Assembly: GCA_019423635.1 (NCBI GenBank)
Contig: JAHZBA010000011.1
Span: 1-64,000 of the forward strand
DNA length: 64,000 bases
Direction of reading: 5' to 3'
DNA from: Clostridiales bacterium
GTDB taxonomy: Bacteria > Bacillota > Clostridia > Oscillospirales > Oscillospiraceae
The position numbers and the translations under genes were made by a program. The notes below the pieces were generated by a model. It was not told the origin of the DNA and ran no database searches. It saw only the letters and a program-made list of their open reading frames with translations. This document shows, in pieces, positions 56,450 to 64,000 of the stretch (positions within the stretch are counted from its first letter, which is position 1; every line of letters begins with the position of its first letter).

Positions 56450-59296
56450 ATGAAAAAGTTTTTATTCAGTCTGCTGGCGACTCTGGTTTTCTGCTTGATA
56501 CTCCTTCCGGGAACGGCGGAGGCGGCGGAGACGCGGACGACGCGGCTTGTGCTGACCGGCGCCGAGGATGAAAATGCGGCGGAGGGATGGAGCTGGAAAA
56601 AGACCGACGAAGACGGATACTACTATACCCTCACGCTGAATAATGTGGATTTTGAGGTTTCCGACTATACGGCCATCACATTTTCTGTAAATAAGGGAAG
56701 CTGGCTGGGCGGAATCAACATTGTGCTGATTGGAGAGAACCGAGTGGTCAGCACCCACCAGAGCGAAAACAGCTATGACGGCTGTGGGATTCTCCTGGAT
56801 ACGTCGTCAAGCTATCCGCCGGGGGAAATCCTGGTATCCGGCGGCGGCACCCTGACGGTGGAGGGATGGAGGTGCGGCGTCAGCTTGGCGACCGACCAGC
56901 TCCAGTTCAAAGGGGTAAGCGTCACCGCACAGGCGGCCTATCCAAACGGATTGAATGTTGCCAACAGCGGAAGCCTTTTGGTCCAGAACAGCGCGGTCCG
57001 CGCGAATACCATCAGCGCGGCGGGGCTGACCGCCAGAGACTCCGATATATCGGTCGTTTCAGATTCCCTCCCGGCGAGCTGGACCTACGCGGTTTCTCTT
57101 TTAGCGGCGGACAGCGTTGATATATCGGGCGGGTCCCTGACTCTGTCGGGGCCGGAGAATGATCCGGTCTATTGTGGAATCTTCAACAACGCGCAGACCA
57201 CGGTCGACCTGACGGATTGCCGGATAGATGTTCGGAATGTAGAGAACGGAATACACGTGAACGCGGGAACGATCAACTTGACCAACGTCCAAGGGACCGT
57301 CTTCTGCTCCGATCCGGGGACCTATTTGTACAGCCACAATCCGGCCTTTCACGCCAATCAGACAAACGCCTCCGACTGTTCCATCTACGCACAGACGGGG
57401 ATGAACCTCTTTATTTATGGAGACCGCGCACTCCCTGAAGAGCTCACGGAGGTCACGGTCCCCGGCGATCTGATCATTGAGGCGGGCAAAACGTTTACCA
57501 TCGGAGAGGGACAGAAAGTCATTTTCTCCAAAAACTCGGCGCAAATATCCGACGTGGACAACACCACTCTGGTAAATAACGGCACTCTGGAATTTCTCAA
57601 ACAGCCGGGCTTCAGAAGCGGGACGAAGCTCATCAATAACGGAACCCTGATCGCACCGGAGGGAATTTCCTATCCCTATGGCAACGCTCAGGTCACCAAC
57701 AACGGCTCCTTCGATGGAGTGGTCAAGGAAAAAAGCGGAACAATCTGGCACGTTTATGGAAATGCGACGCTGGAATTTGCCCGCACGCTGGGAGGAAGCG
57801 GCGCCTGGATCAACAGGATCTTTGTCACCACCGGGGCTGAGTTGACAATCCCCCAGGGAAAAACCCTGGACGCCAGCAAGGCGGAAAACGGACTCACGTG
57901 GGAGACTCTGAGCGGATACCTGTCTGTGGAAGAAGGCGGCAAAATCGTAGTGGAGGGAGGCGGCCAGCTTCTACTTCCCCCGGACCCCACGCCGGAACAG
58001 CTGAACAGCCTGCCTGTAACCGGGGACGGGACCGTCAAAGCCGGGGACGTCCTTGTGTGCGTGGTTCATTTTGACAGCCAGGGCGGTTCGGAGGTTCGGG
58101 ACTATATCACGCTGTCCGGCAGGACCGCTGCCAAGCCCGCCGCCCCCACAAAGAGCGGCTGCGTCTTCGGTGGCTGGTACACAGAGGCGTCCTGCGAAAA
58201 CGCATGGGATTTTGAAAACGACACGGTTGATGAAAACCTGACCCTCTACGCCAAATGGACTGTGATCCCTCCCAGCCCTCCCGTGGATGACGGCCCCTCC
58301 TCTGGCGGGTCCTCGGACCGGGACGATGACGATGACGATCCCCGCCCCCCGGCCTCGACCACAACCACTACCCGGAACCCCGACGGGACAACCACGACGA
58401 CTGCCACGGACCGAGAAACCGGGATGGTGGCCGAGACCACCAGGTACCCCGACGGGACCAGCATTACCGTGGTGACGGACAAAAAGGGGGATGTGGCCGC
58501 AGTGGAAGCCGATGTTCCCAAGGGGGTGACGTCCGTTACTCTGCCCGCGGCTGTGGAGCGGGGCACGGAGATCAAGATTACAGTCAAGGGCGGCGGCGCG
58601 GCGGAGGTGGAGTTTCCCACCAAAGGCGTCACCCCCGGCACCGTGGCGGTGCTGGTCTCCCGGGACGGGACCGGGACTGTGGTGCGGAAATCCGTCCCCA
58701 CCGGGAACGGCCTGGCGCTGACGGTGCGGGGCTCTGTTGTAATACGACTGGAGGACCGGGGACGGAGCTTTCCCGACATCCCGGCGGGCGGCTGGAAGGC
58801 GGAGGCGGCGGCCTTCGTCAGTGCCCGGGAGATCCTCAACGGGGGGACGGATGGCCTGTTCTACCCAGAAGCGCCTATAACCCGGGCCATGCTAGTGGTG
58901 GCGCTCCACAACCTGGAGGGAAATCCCTCTTGCGGAACCGCCGCCGCATTCGTCGATGTCTCTGAAGACGCATGGTACGCCGAAGCGGTGGCCTGGGCCA
59001 GCGAAAGCGGCATTGCGGGCGGCTATACCGAGGAGGTTTTCGGACCCAACAACCAAATCACGCGGGAACAGTTGGCAGTGATGCTCTGGCGGGCCGCCGG
59101 GTGTCCGGCGCCCTCCGGCCGGACTCTGCCCTTCGCGGACGCGGACCAGGCAGCGGACTACGCCAAGGAGGCTTTGTGCTGGGCCGTGGAGCGGGGTGTT
59201 ATGAACGGCAAGGCCGGCGGGATTCTGGATCCCAAGGGAATTGCTACCCGGGCTCAAGCGGCGCAGATGCTGAGAAACTATCTGGAGAATATTTGA
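56450..59296 (+). CDS. Large SLH-anchored surface protein
   Basis: 948 residues. Signal peptide MKKFLFSLLATLVFCLILLPGTAEA. Residues ~30-530: repeated beta-strand/Asn-Gly pattern typical of parallel beta-helix or adhesin regions (VSGGGTLTVEGWRCGV, LVNNGTLEFL, LINNGTLIAPEG, VTNNGSFDGV). Residues ~537-605: Listeria-Bacteroides (InlB B) repeat VVHFDSQGGSEV...FGGWYTEASCENAWDFENDTVDENLTLYAKWT. Then an Asp-rich and Thr-rich linker, a beta domain, and three SLH motifs from about residues 772, 833 and 894. Likely non-covalently bound to the cell wall. Controlled, it appears, by the divergent LytTR system. RBS GGGAGG. Confidence 0.9.
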   Translation: MKKFLFSLLATLVFCLILLPGTAEAAETRTTRLVLTGAEDENAAEGWSWKKTDEDGYYYTLTLNNVDFEVSDYTAITFSVNKGSWLGGINIVLIGENRVVSTHQSENSYDGCGILLDTSSSYPPGEILVSGGGTLTVEGWRCGVSLATDQLQFKGVSVTAQAAYPNGLNVANSGSLLVQNSAVRANTISAAGLTARDSDISVVSDSLPASWTYAVSLLAADSVDISGGSLTLSGPENDPVYCGIFNNAQTTVDLTDCRIDVRNVENGIHVNAGTINLTNVQGTVFCSDPGTYLYSHNPAFHANQTNASDCSIYAQTGMNLFIYGDRALPEELTEVTVPGDLIIEAGKTFTIGEGQKVIFSKNSAQISDVDNTTLVNNGTLEFLKQPGFRSGTKLINNGTLIAPEGISYPYGNAQVTNNGSFDGVVKEKSGTIWHVYGNATLEFARTLGGSGAWINRIFVTTGAELTIPQGKTLDASKAENGLTWETLSGYLSVEEGGKIVVEGGGQLLLPPDPTPEQLNSLPVTGDGTVKAGDVLVCVVHFDSQGGSEVRDYITLSGRTAAKPAAPTKSGCVFGGWYTEASCENAWDFENDTVDENLTLYAKWTVIPPSPPVDDGPSSGGSSDRDDDDDDPRPPASTTTTTRNPDGTTTTTATDRETGMVAETTRYPDGTSITVVTDKKGDVAAVEADVPKGVTSVTLPAAVERGTEIKITVKGGGAAEVEFPTKGVTPGTVAVLVSRDGTGTVVRKSVPTGNGLALTVRGSVVIRLEDRGRSFPDIPAGGWKAEAAAFVSAREILNGGTDGLFYPEAPITRAMLVVALHNLEGNPSCGTAAAFVDVSEDAWYAEAVAWASESGIAGGYTEEVFGPNNQITREQLAVMLWRAAGCPAPSGRTLPFADADQAADYAKEALCWAVERGVMNGKAGGILDPKGIATRAQAAQMLRNYLENI

Positions 59297-59301
59297 CGAA
59301 G

Positions 59302-59447
59302 GGCCGGTTGCAAAATAGGAATCCAGAAAAGCAACTCGCGAAAAAAGTTAGTGGAAACCGCTTAATATGCGGCTTTCACTAACTTTTTTGATAGAATATT
59401 TTCTGGTTTGGGGGTCAAAATCGCATTTTGCAACAGGCCCTTTCGCA
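59302..59447. mobile_element. 146-bp MITE with IS6-like inverted ends
   Basis: Ends GGGCCGGTTGCAAAAT (left) and ATTTTGCAACAGGCCC (right) are inverted repeats with one mismatch; the right-end form GGGCCTGTTGCAAAAT resembles the terminal repeat of IS6-family elements (for example GGCACTGTTGCAAA of IS26). The interior has a strong hairpin AAAAAAGTTAGTG...CACTAACTTTTTT (about 59342-59388), which also can terminate the SLH gene. No transposase inside. Confidence 0.6.
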
Positions 59448-60872
59448 CTGCGTCTGCCTCACCTATGTATTCATTCTCCAAACATCTGCCCGGCACGGAC
59501 TTCGGGCGGCAGAGGGTCCCGGACGGCGCCGGTAATTTCCTCGCTGATCATCGTCCGCTGTTTGGAACCGTATCCTGGTGCTAAAAAAGATTACCCGGTG
59601 GATGAATAACCCAAAGTGGATGACAGCTGATGCTCTGGTAGTGCATGAAGCAATTAACCGTATTAATAGAGATTTCTCCCTGCGGGTAAGGTAAACTATC
59701 GTAATTCTTAAATTTTGGGATGTCCGTAAAGGAACGTTTTCCCACCCGCGGGTGGGGCAAGCATCGCGCCCGGCTATACGCCGGACGCATTCGCCGGGGC
59801 AAAGCCTCGGCGCCCCCTGTCCCTAAAGGGGAGAGGAGAACGGAATGCAGAGAGGGGAAAGGACAGCAATACGGCGGACTGGGCCGTGTTTCGGCCTGTG
59901 TGCCGCTGTGTGCGATTTTGCAAGAGGACAGCACCCCCATACACCTGACAAACCGGGAAAGGACGTGTTGAGGCTTTGGCGGCGAAGAACCGCACCAATA
60001 CAGCACCTCCTTTGAGACATCTCAAAATCTGAGCCGCTATCTACAAAGAGCGGGGAGTCGATTTTTTGGATCTGCAAGCCCAGCGGAATTTTTCTCAAAA
60101 TGTAGAAAAGAGAATTATGCCGAACCCGGAGGTAAACCCACCGGTCGAAATTATAGCAGGATAAAGGCGTGGCGTCTTGCGCCGCCACGCCGGATGACAT
60201 CGACCCGCAGTGCGGGCCGAAGAAGCGGAAATCCACGGTTTTGGGGAAATTGTCATCATGTTTTCAGAGCTTTTGTGCAATTGGTCATGTGGCGTCAAAT
60301 ATGAGGGACTGATGCTCGGTTTGACCTCTTGTTTCCATCAACGCTTACAGCGGTAACGAATTTTGCGGTGTCAAATGTGACTTGGCAGAGAAATTCCCGG
60401 CTTTTCTATAAACGGGGAGAGTAGGAGGTATCAAAATAGCACAGAGAAAAAGAAAGGCCGCCAACAGTGCCGGTGTCCCCCGTATTTCGGCGTGTGAACC
60501 ACTGTGTGCGGTTCCGTGGAGGATAGCCCTGGGGATTACCCCTCCCAGCAGCCAAACCGTCGTGTCGGCGCTTTGTAGGCGGTTGTCAGTAAGGGCAGAA
60601 AGCCAAGGTGATTCGTGTATGGATTGCACCACCGTCTTCAAAGAGAACTTGGTACCGTTTTCTACTGACCCAAATGTAATTTGGAGAGCACAGGCAGTGC
60701 AAAAATTGCATCGCCTAAACAAAGAGTAAGATTTTTCCCATTCTGCCCTTGTCCAATATTTTGGGTGCAGTTCAGCTGTTAAATGATAACAGTTTGATAA
60801 CTCTGCCCCTGGCCACTGGCTATTGACCAGCACTGCTGGTATTATGTGTGGCTTGAAAGGAGGGCGGAGAAG
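59448..60872. other. Non-coding remnant region of a conjugative element
   Basis: No intact gene supported. Points seen: on the minus strand near 59471-59580 an ORF end GSKQRTMISEEITGAVRDPL continuing to PPEVRAGQMFGE, perhaps a truncated gene; a TTTGAGA-CA-TCTCAAA palindrome (60011-60026) overlapping an AAAGGAGGT sequence on the minus strand; and an imperfect ~60-bp repeat (about 59886-59940 and 60481-60534, shared TTTCGGC.TGTG...CTGTGTGCG) whose reverse translations read AHSGTQAETR and AHSGSHAEIR, a phrase I associate with short ORFs in Firmicutes ICEs. Confidence 0.4.
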
Positions 60873-61166
60873 ATGCGAAAGATTTTGGAGAATTTATACT
60901 TCGGAAATATTGTGCCCTATGAAAAACGAATCGCCGCCGATTCAGAGCTGCGGCATCTGGTGAAACGAGCCGCCGACTGTGAGACCCGGCTCGTGGAGCA
61001 GCTCAACGATGGGGAAAAGCAGACACTCGATACCCTCATCGGCACACAGCACGAAATCGACAGCACCATGGCGAGAGAATATTTCATCCTGGGATTCCGG
61101 CTGGGCGTCAGATTGATGACCGAGTGCATGGATGAGGATGACGGAGAACTGACCGACAGGAGGTGA
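60873..61166 (+). CDS. DUF6809-like small protein of an integrative element
   Basis: 97 residues: MRKILENLYFGNIVPYEKRIAADSELRHLVKRAADCETRLVEQLNDGEKQTLDTLIGTQHEIDSTMAREYFILGFRLGVRLMTECM, helical and charged, no membrane segment. The opening K.LE.LY.GNI.P.E and the closing FILGFRLG..LM are the pattern of DUF6809 proteins, commonly found upstream of integrases or in ICE cargo. RBS AAAGGAGG. It lies four bases before the integrase start, so the two are co-expressed. Role unknown. Confidence 0.75.
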   Translation: MRKILENLYFGNIVPYEKRIAADSELRHLVKRAADCETRLVEQLNDGEKQTLDTLIGTQHEIDSTMAREYFILGFRLGVRLMTECMDEDDGELTDRR

Positions 61167-61170
61167 GACG

Positions 61171-62343
61171 ATGGCGAAACGTAGGGCAAACGGAGAGGGT
61201 AGCATTCGCAAGCGAAAGGACGGCCGCTGGGAGGGGCAGTACACTGCGGGACGTGACCCGGTGACCGGAAAGGCAATCTACAAAAATGTCCTTGGAAAAA
61301 CTCAGGCGGAGGTCAAGGCAAAGCTGAAAGACGCTATTGAAAAAAGCGGTTCACTGGCTACAATTGCTGAACGCTACACAGTGGGTCAATGGCTGGATGC
61401 CTGGATGGAGAACTACGCCAAGCTCCAGGTTCGGGCCTCGTCCTACAAGACCTACCAGGGATTCATCGACAATCACATCAGACCTGCCCTCGGTGAGATC
61501 CCGCTGGAGAAGCTGATGGCGATGGACCTCCAGCGATTATACAAACACCTGCTGGAGAGTGGCAGGGTGGAGTGTACGGAATCTCGCAATAGACCGAGGG
61601 GCCTCAGCGTCAAAACGGTCCGGAACATCAACCAGATGATTTCTTCCGCCCTGAACTGCGCTGTGGAGCAGAGGCTGATTCCGGGCAACCCAACAAAAGG
61701 CTGTGTCTTGCCAAAGCTGGAGCGGAAAGAGATGAAAATCCTGCCGCCGGAGAGCTTGGGCACCTTCTTCGAGGAGGCACGGCGCAGCGGCGTATTTGAG
61801 CTCTACTACATCGATCTCGCCACGGGCCTCCGCCGAGGGGAGCTGCTGGGGCTGAAATGGAGCGACATTGATCTGGCCAAGGGGATCATCCATGTCCGGC
61901 GACAAGTCCTCCGACAGAACGGGGAAGTAGTAGAGGCCCCGCTGAAAACGAAAAACTCCTACCGCAATATTGCGATAGGAGTAGATGCCATCAAAGTCCT
62001 CAAGGGCATGGAGCAGAAAGACGAATATGTATTCCCCTCGCCATATGGAGGCCCAATGTCGCCGGACAGCGTCCTCCATATGCTCCAGCGGGTGCTGAAG
62101 CGGGCAGGGCTGGACCGGATCCGCTTCCACGACTTGAGACACCCGTATGTCAAGCCCGCGACAAAAAATTTTCTGAAAAATCAGGAAACCCAAACTGCCA
62201 AAGTGTTTGGTGGTCTGGGCTTCCCGATTTTTATTTACTGCCTATCTATATATGAGGCGCATGATAGGTATAGGCTATGCTTAAGAAAATCTATGACTTT
62301 GCAATTCTTTTTCAATCAACACTGCCTCGTCCTGCGTGCATAG
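61171..62343 (+). pseudogene. Tyrosine integrase, C-terminus lost
   Basis: Residues 1-~325 are a good integrase: N-terminal AP2-like arm domain (GEGSIRKRKDGRWEGQYTAGRDPVTGKAIYKNVLGKT), SAM-like core-binding domain (YTVGQWLDAWMENYAKL..SYKTYQGFIDNHIRPALGEIPLEKL), and catalytic part with LATGLRRGELLGLKWSDIDL (first Arg), KTKNSYRNI and RFHDLRHPYV (H-x-x-R near residue 320). After this the frame runs into unrelated sequence ending MTLQFFFNQHCLVLRA; the second His/Trp and the Tyr nucleophile are missing. The break near 62150 coincides with the start of DNA belonging to the serine-recombinase element. The product should be inactive. Confidence 0.8.
62179..62229. terminator. Long imperfect hairpin at the element junction
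   Basis: Arms of 21 bases (AATCAGGAAACCCAAACTGC.. and ..GTGGTCTGGGCTTCCCGATT) with a nine-base loop; T-runs on both strands. On the minus strand mismatches become G-U pairs, so it probably terminates the 62281-62490 gene. Confidence 0.6.
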
Positions 62344-62490
62344 ATGTTCCGTATAATACGCATACGGCATCATCACCATTTTCTCTGACTGATGCTCTAT
62401 AATGATCGGCGCTGCCCAGGCCCTGCAAAAATCTGCAACGATATCCATCTGACTTTCAGGCGATGTCACAGGGACATAAGGTAATTCCAT
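62281..62490 (-). CDS. Phd-like small protein
   Basis: 69 residues: MELPYVPVTSPESQMDIVADFCRAWAAPIIIEHQSEKMVMMPYAYYTEHLCTQDE. The centre, PIIIEHQSEKMVMMPYAYYTEHL, resembles the Phd/YefM antitoxin pattern (P-I-x-I-T-x-x-G-x-x-x-x-x-L-x-S-x-x-x-Y). RBS AGGAGG seven bases upstream supports the ATG at 62490. No toxin gene is next to it in this window. Downstream of, and co-oriented with, the serine recombinase gene. Confidence 0.55.
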   Translation of the reverse strand: MELPYVPVTSPESQMDIVADFCRAWAAPIIIEHQSEKMVMMPYAYYTEHLCTQDEAVLIEKELQSHRFS

Positions 62491-62607
62491 CGCGTTACCT
62501 CCTGTCATAATATTTCGGAAAAGGAAAAGAATCTACGCTCATTGCACCCTATTTTGCAAGGGGAATTCGGTTAATAGCATTATATCAAACTTTCCCCCTG
62601 TTGTAAA

Positions 62608-64000
62608 TCAGCACATTTCCCGCCATTCAACTTCAATCTTCCGCCCTTCATTCACAACGATGCTGTCAATGCAATCCAAAATCTCTGCCAGCGGCAGCTC
62701 TTTACGCAATACCTTGTGCATTGCCTCAAACTCCTCATGCCTGCGCCTGCTGGCATCCAACTCGGCCTCAGCCTTTTCCAGCCGCTCCTTTGCCACATAG
62801 ACTTTCGCTTTCTCCGTCAAATAAGTATCCTTATCAAGCTCTTTGCAAATGAGCCGTTCATAGAGCTTCATTGTACATTCCATAGGGTCTGCCAGCATTT
62901 CCCGACACTGAGCAATCTCATGTTCAAGCTCGTCCGTTTTTGTATAGTAGTTCGCATTGAAGTCGGAATGAGCTTTGACGAACAAATTCAATTGATGGTA
63001 TATCGCACTGAAAATGTCTTCCTCACGAACATACATCCCCGTACAGCGGTCGGCGCTGACTCGGTTGTTCGTCAGGCAGGTAAAGAAGTACCAGTCTGCA
63101 TGATTCGTCCCCCTGCGGCGCTGCATCTTGCTGCCGCAGCATCCGCAAATCACTTTGCCTTTGAGAAGGTTTGGTGTGCTTGGAGCTTTCTTGGCATCTG
63201 TCAGATTTAATGCTCGCTGCTGAAGCGCGGTCTGAATTCGGTCAAATGTTTTTGTGTTTACAAGCGCAGGATGTGATCCTTCAACAACACGTTTCTCCTT
63301 GCCCTGTACCAGTGCTCCGGTATAGGTGCGATTGGTCAGGATGTATTTGACAGACCGAGTATTCCATACACCGTCACCATCGTCATAATTTCCTTGCAGT
63401 CCCTTTGCACGGGCGTACTGGATTGGTGTCGGAATATAATTCTCGTTGAGATGCCGTACAATCGCATTTGCTCCTACACCATCTGCCGCCATAGAAAATA
63501 TCAGTTTCACAGTCTCGGCAGCCTCCGGATCAACCTCCAACTTAAAATGGTTGTCTGCCGATTTCCTATATCCAAACGGCGCCCTTGGACCGATAAACAT
63601 CCCGCGCGCTGCTTTCGTATCCAAAGCGGCTTTCGTTTTCTTTTGAATATCCAAAAAGACCTGCTCATTGAACGCATTGATAATCGGAATCCGCACTCGG
63701 GAACCACTCTCTGCCTCCTGATTGTTGATGCCGTCAATCGTGTCAAAATGATCGTTGACAGAGACAAATCGGATTTTCTTGCTGGGAAGGTGCTCCTCAA
63801 TATAATAGCTGGTGGAAAGGAACTCCCGGCCCAGACGGGACAGGTCTTTTACAACAATACAATCGATACGCCCTGCATCAATGTCTGCCAGCATTTGCTT
63901 GAATGCCGGACGGTTGAAATTGGAGCCGCTGTGATTAGCGTCAATGTAAAAATGGTTGATGGGCATTTCATGCTCCGCCGCCCATTGTTCAATGATGAGT
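62608..64000 (-). CDS. Large serine recombinase (TndX/TnpX-like), 5' end outside window
   Basis: At least 463 residues visible, frame open to the window edge. End of the resolvase catalytic domain: FYIDANHSGSNFNRPAFKQMLADIDAGRIDCIVVKDLSRLGREFLSTSYYIEEHLPSKKIRFVSVNDHFDT. Recombinase domain: RGMFIGPRAPFGYRKSADNHFKLEVDPEAAETVKLIFSMAADG. Zinc ribbon: VICGCCGSKMQRRRGTNHADWYFFTCLTNNRVSADRCTG. Then a coiled coil (LEKAEAELDASRRRHEEFEAMHKVL). The N-terminal nucleophile Ser would lie to the right of 64000. This class moves Tn4451/Tn5397-like elements and can integrate into genes. Confidence 0.9.
   Translation of the reverse strand, partial: LIIEQWAAEHEMPINHFYIDANHSGSNFNRPAFKQMLADIDAGRIDCIVVKDLSRLGREFLSTSYYIEEHLPSKKIRFVSVNDHFDTIDGINNQEAESGSRVRIPIINAFNEQVFLDIQKKTKAALDTKAARGMFIGPRAPFGYRKSADNHFKLEVDPEAAETVKLIFSMAADGVGANAIVRHLNENYIPTPIQYARAKGLQGNYDDGDGVWNTRSVKYILTNRTYTGALVQGKEKRVVEGSHPALVNTKTFDRIQTALQQRALNLTDAKKAPSTPNLLKGKVICGCCGSKMQRRRGTNHADWYFFTCLTNNRVSADRCTGMYVREEDIFSAIYHQLNLFVKAHSDFNANYYTKTDELEHEIAQCREMLADPMECTMKLYERLICKELDKDTYLTEKAKVYVAKERLEKAEAELDASRRRHEEFEAMHKVLRKELPLAEILDCIDSIVVNEGRKIEVEWREMC

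Noticed and set aside
56338..56571. 77-residue frame overlapping the start of the large SLH gene
   Set aside because: Out of frame with the signal peptide of the SLH protein, low-complexity Gly-rich end, weak start context.
59581..60025. Minus-strand frames of 83 and 141 residues with an AAAGGAGGT upstream
   Set aside because: The RBS is good but the codons read as Cys/Ser/Pro/Arg-rich sequence and the two frames compete. Kept only as part of the remnant region.

Overview
The window looks like a chromosomal stretch from a GC-rich Clostridia species, probably Oscillospiraceae (Flavonifractor/Lawsonibacter/Dysosmobacter type). The reasons are Firmicutes-style ribosome binding sites and sigma-A promoters, an infC-rpmI-rplT operon with an AUU start and an attenuator, AgrC/AgrA-like sensor pairs, S-layer-homology (SLH) proteins, TRAP and BMP-type importers, and many GC-rich hairpin repeats. 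This is inference from gene content; no 16S rRNA is present.

Layout. 0.1-3.1 kb: repeats, a frameshifted SLH/CHAP-like surface protein gene and a lone acyl-CoA dehydrogenase. 3.2-17.6 kb (minus): one long nucleoside uptake and catabolism operon running from a near-perfect promoter at 17.6 kb through deoC, a divergent transaldolase-family gene, a VOC protein, deoB, an iron alcohol dehydrogenase, an adenosine/MTA-deaminase-type amidohydrolase, a BMP lipoprotein, a nucleoside phosphorylase, an ABC ATPase, two permeases, a DeoR regulator and a split transketolase. 17.8-20.6 kb (plus): LytTR regulator, GHKL kinase and a small protein. 20.6-24.5 kb: a MITE-like element, an XRE/zinc-ribbon regulator, TrmB with a C-terminal extension, and the IF3-L35-L20 operon. 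24.6-30.7 kb: an HscC-type Hsp70 with a giant J-domain partner, then a ClpP/TepA-like protease. 30.7-35.6 kb: a proline operon (proB, acetyltransferase, proA, ywqG-like, proC). 35.6-39.5 kb: CheY-like and FapA/DUF342 genes among several kinds of inverted-repeat elements.

39.6-46.8 kb: a LysR regulator diverges from an operon for a NodB-type deacetylase, a TRAP transporter (DctP, Q, M), a flavoprotein and an M20 carboxypeptidase, plausibly uptake and cleavage of an N-acylated or gamma-glutamyl compound. 46.8-47.9 kb holds nested repeats. 47.9-51.8 kb (minus): an OmpR/HisKA pair flanked by small membrane proteins that share a GMC...W...GI..G hairpin motif, and a protein with a VVGGYQKIE-like repeat. 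52.1-53.85 kb: mgtE behind a long leader that carries a 28-codon ORF and a nested hairpin.

From 53.92 kb the sequence looks like an integrated, decayed element. It starts at a tRNA-Arg(ACG) 3' fragment with arm-like direct repeats, carries an AgrC/AgrA-like pair with two LytTR-type direct repeats in front of a large SLH surface protein gene, then ICE-like remnants, a DUF6809-type gene and a tyrosine integrase that loses its catalytic C-terminus. A second element with a Phd-like protein and a large serine recombinase runs off the right edge and appears to have inserted into the integrase. The best candidates for undescribed biology are the mgtE leader peptide/attenuator, the transaldolase-family protein in the nucleoside operon, the TrmB fusion, the GMC-motif membrane cluster and the LytTR-controlled surface protein.
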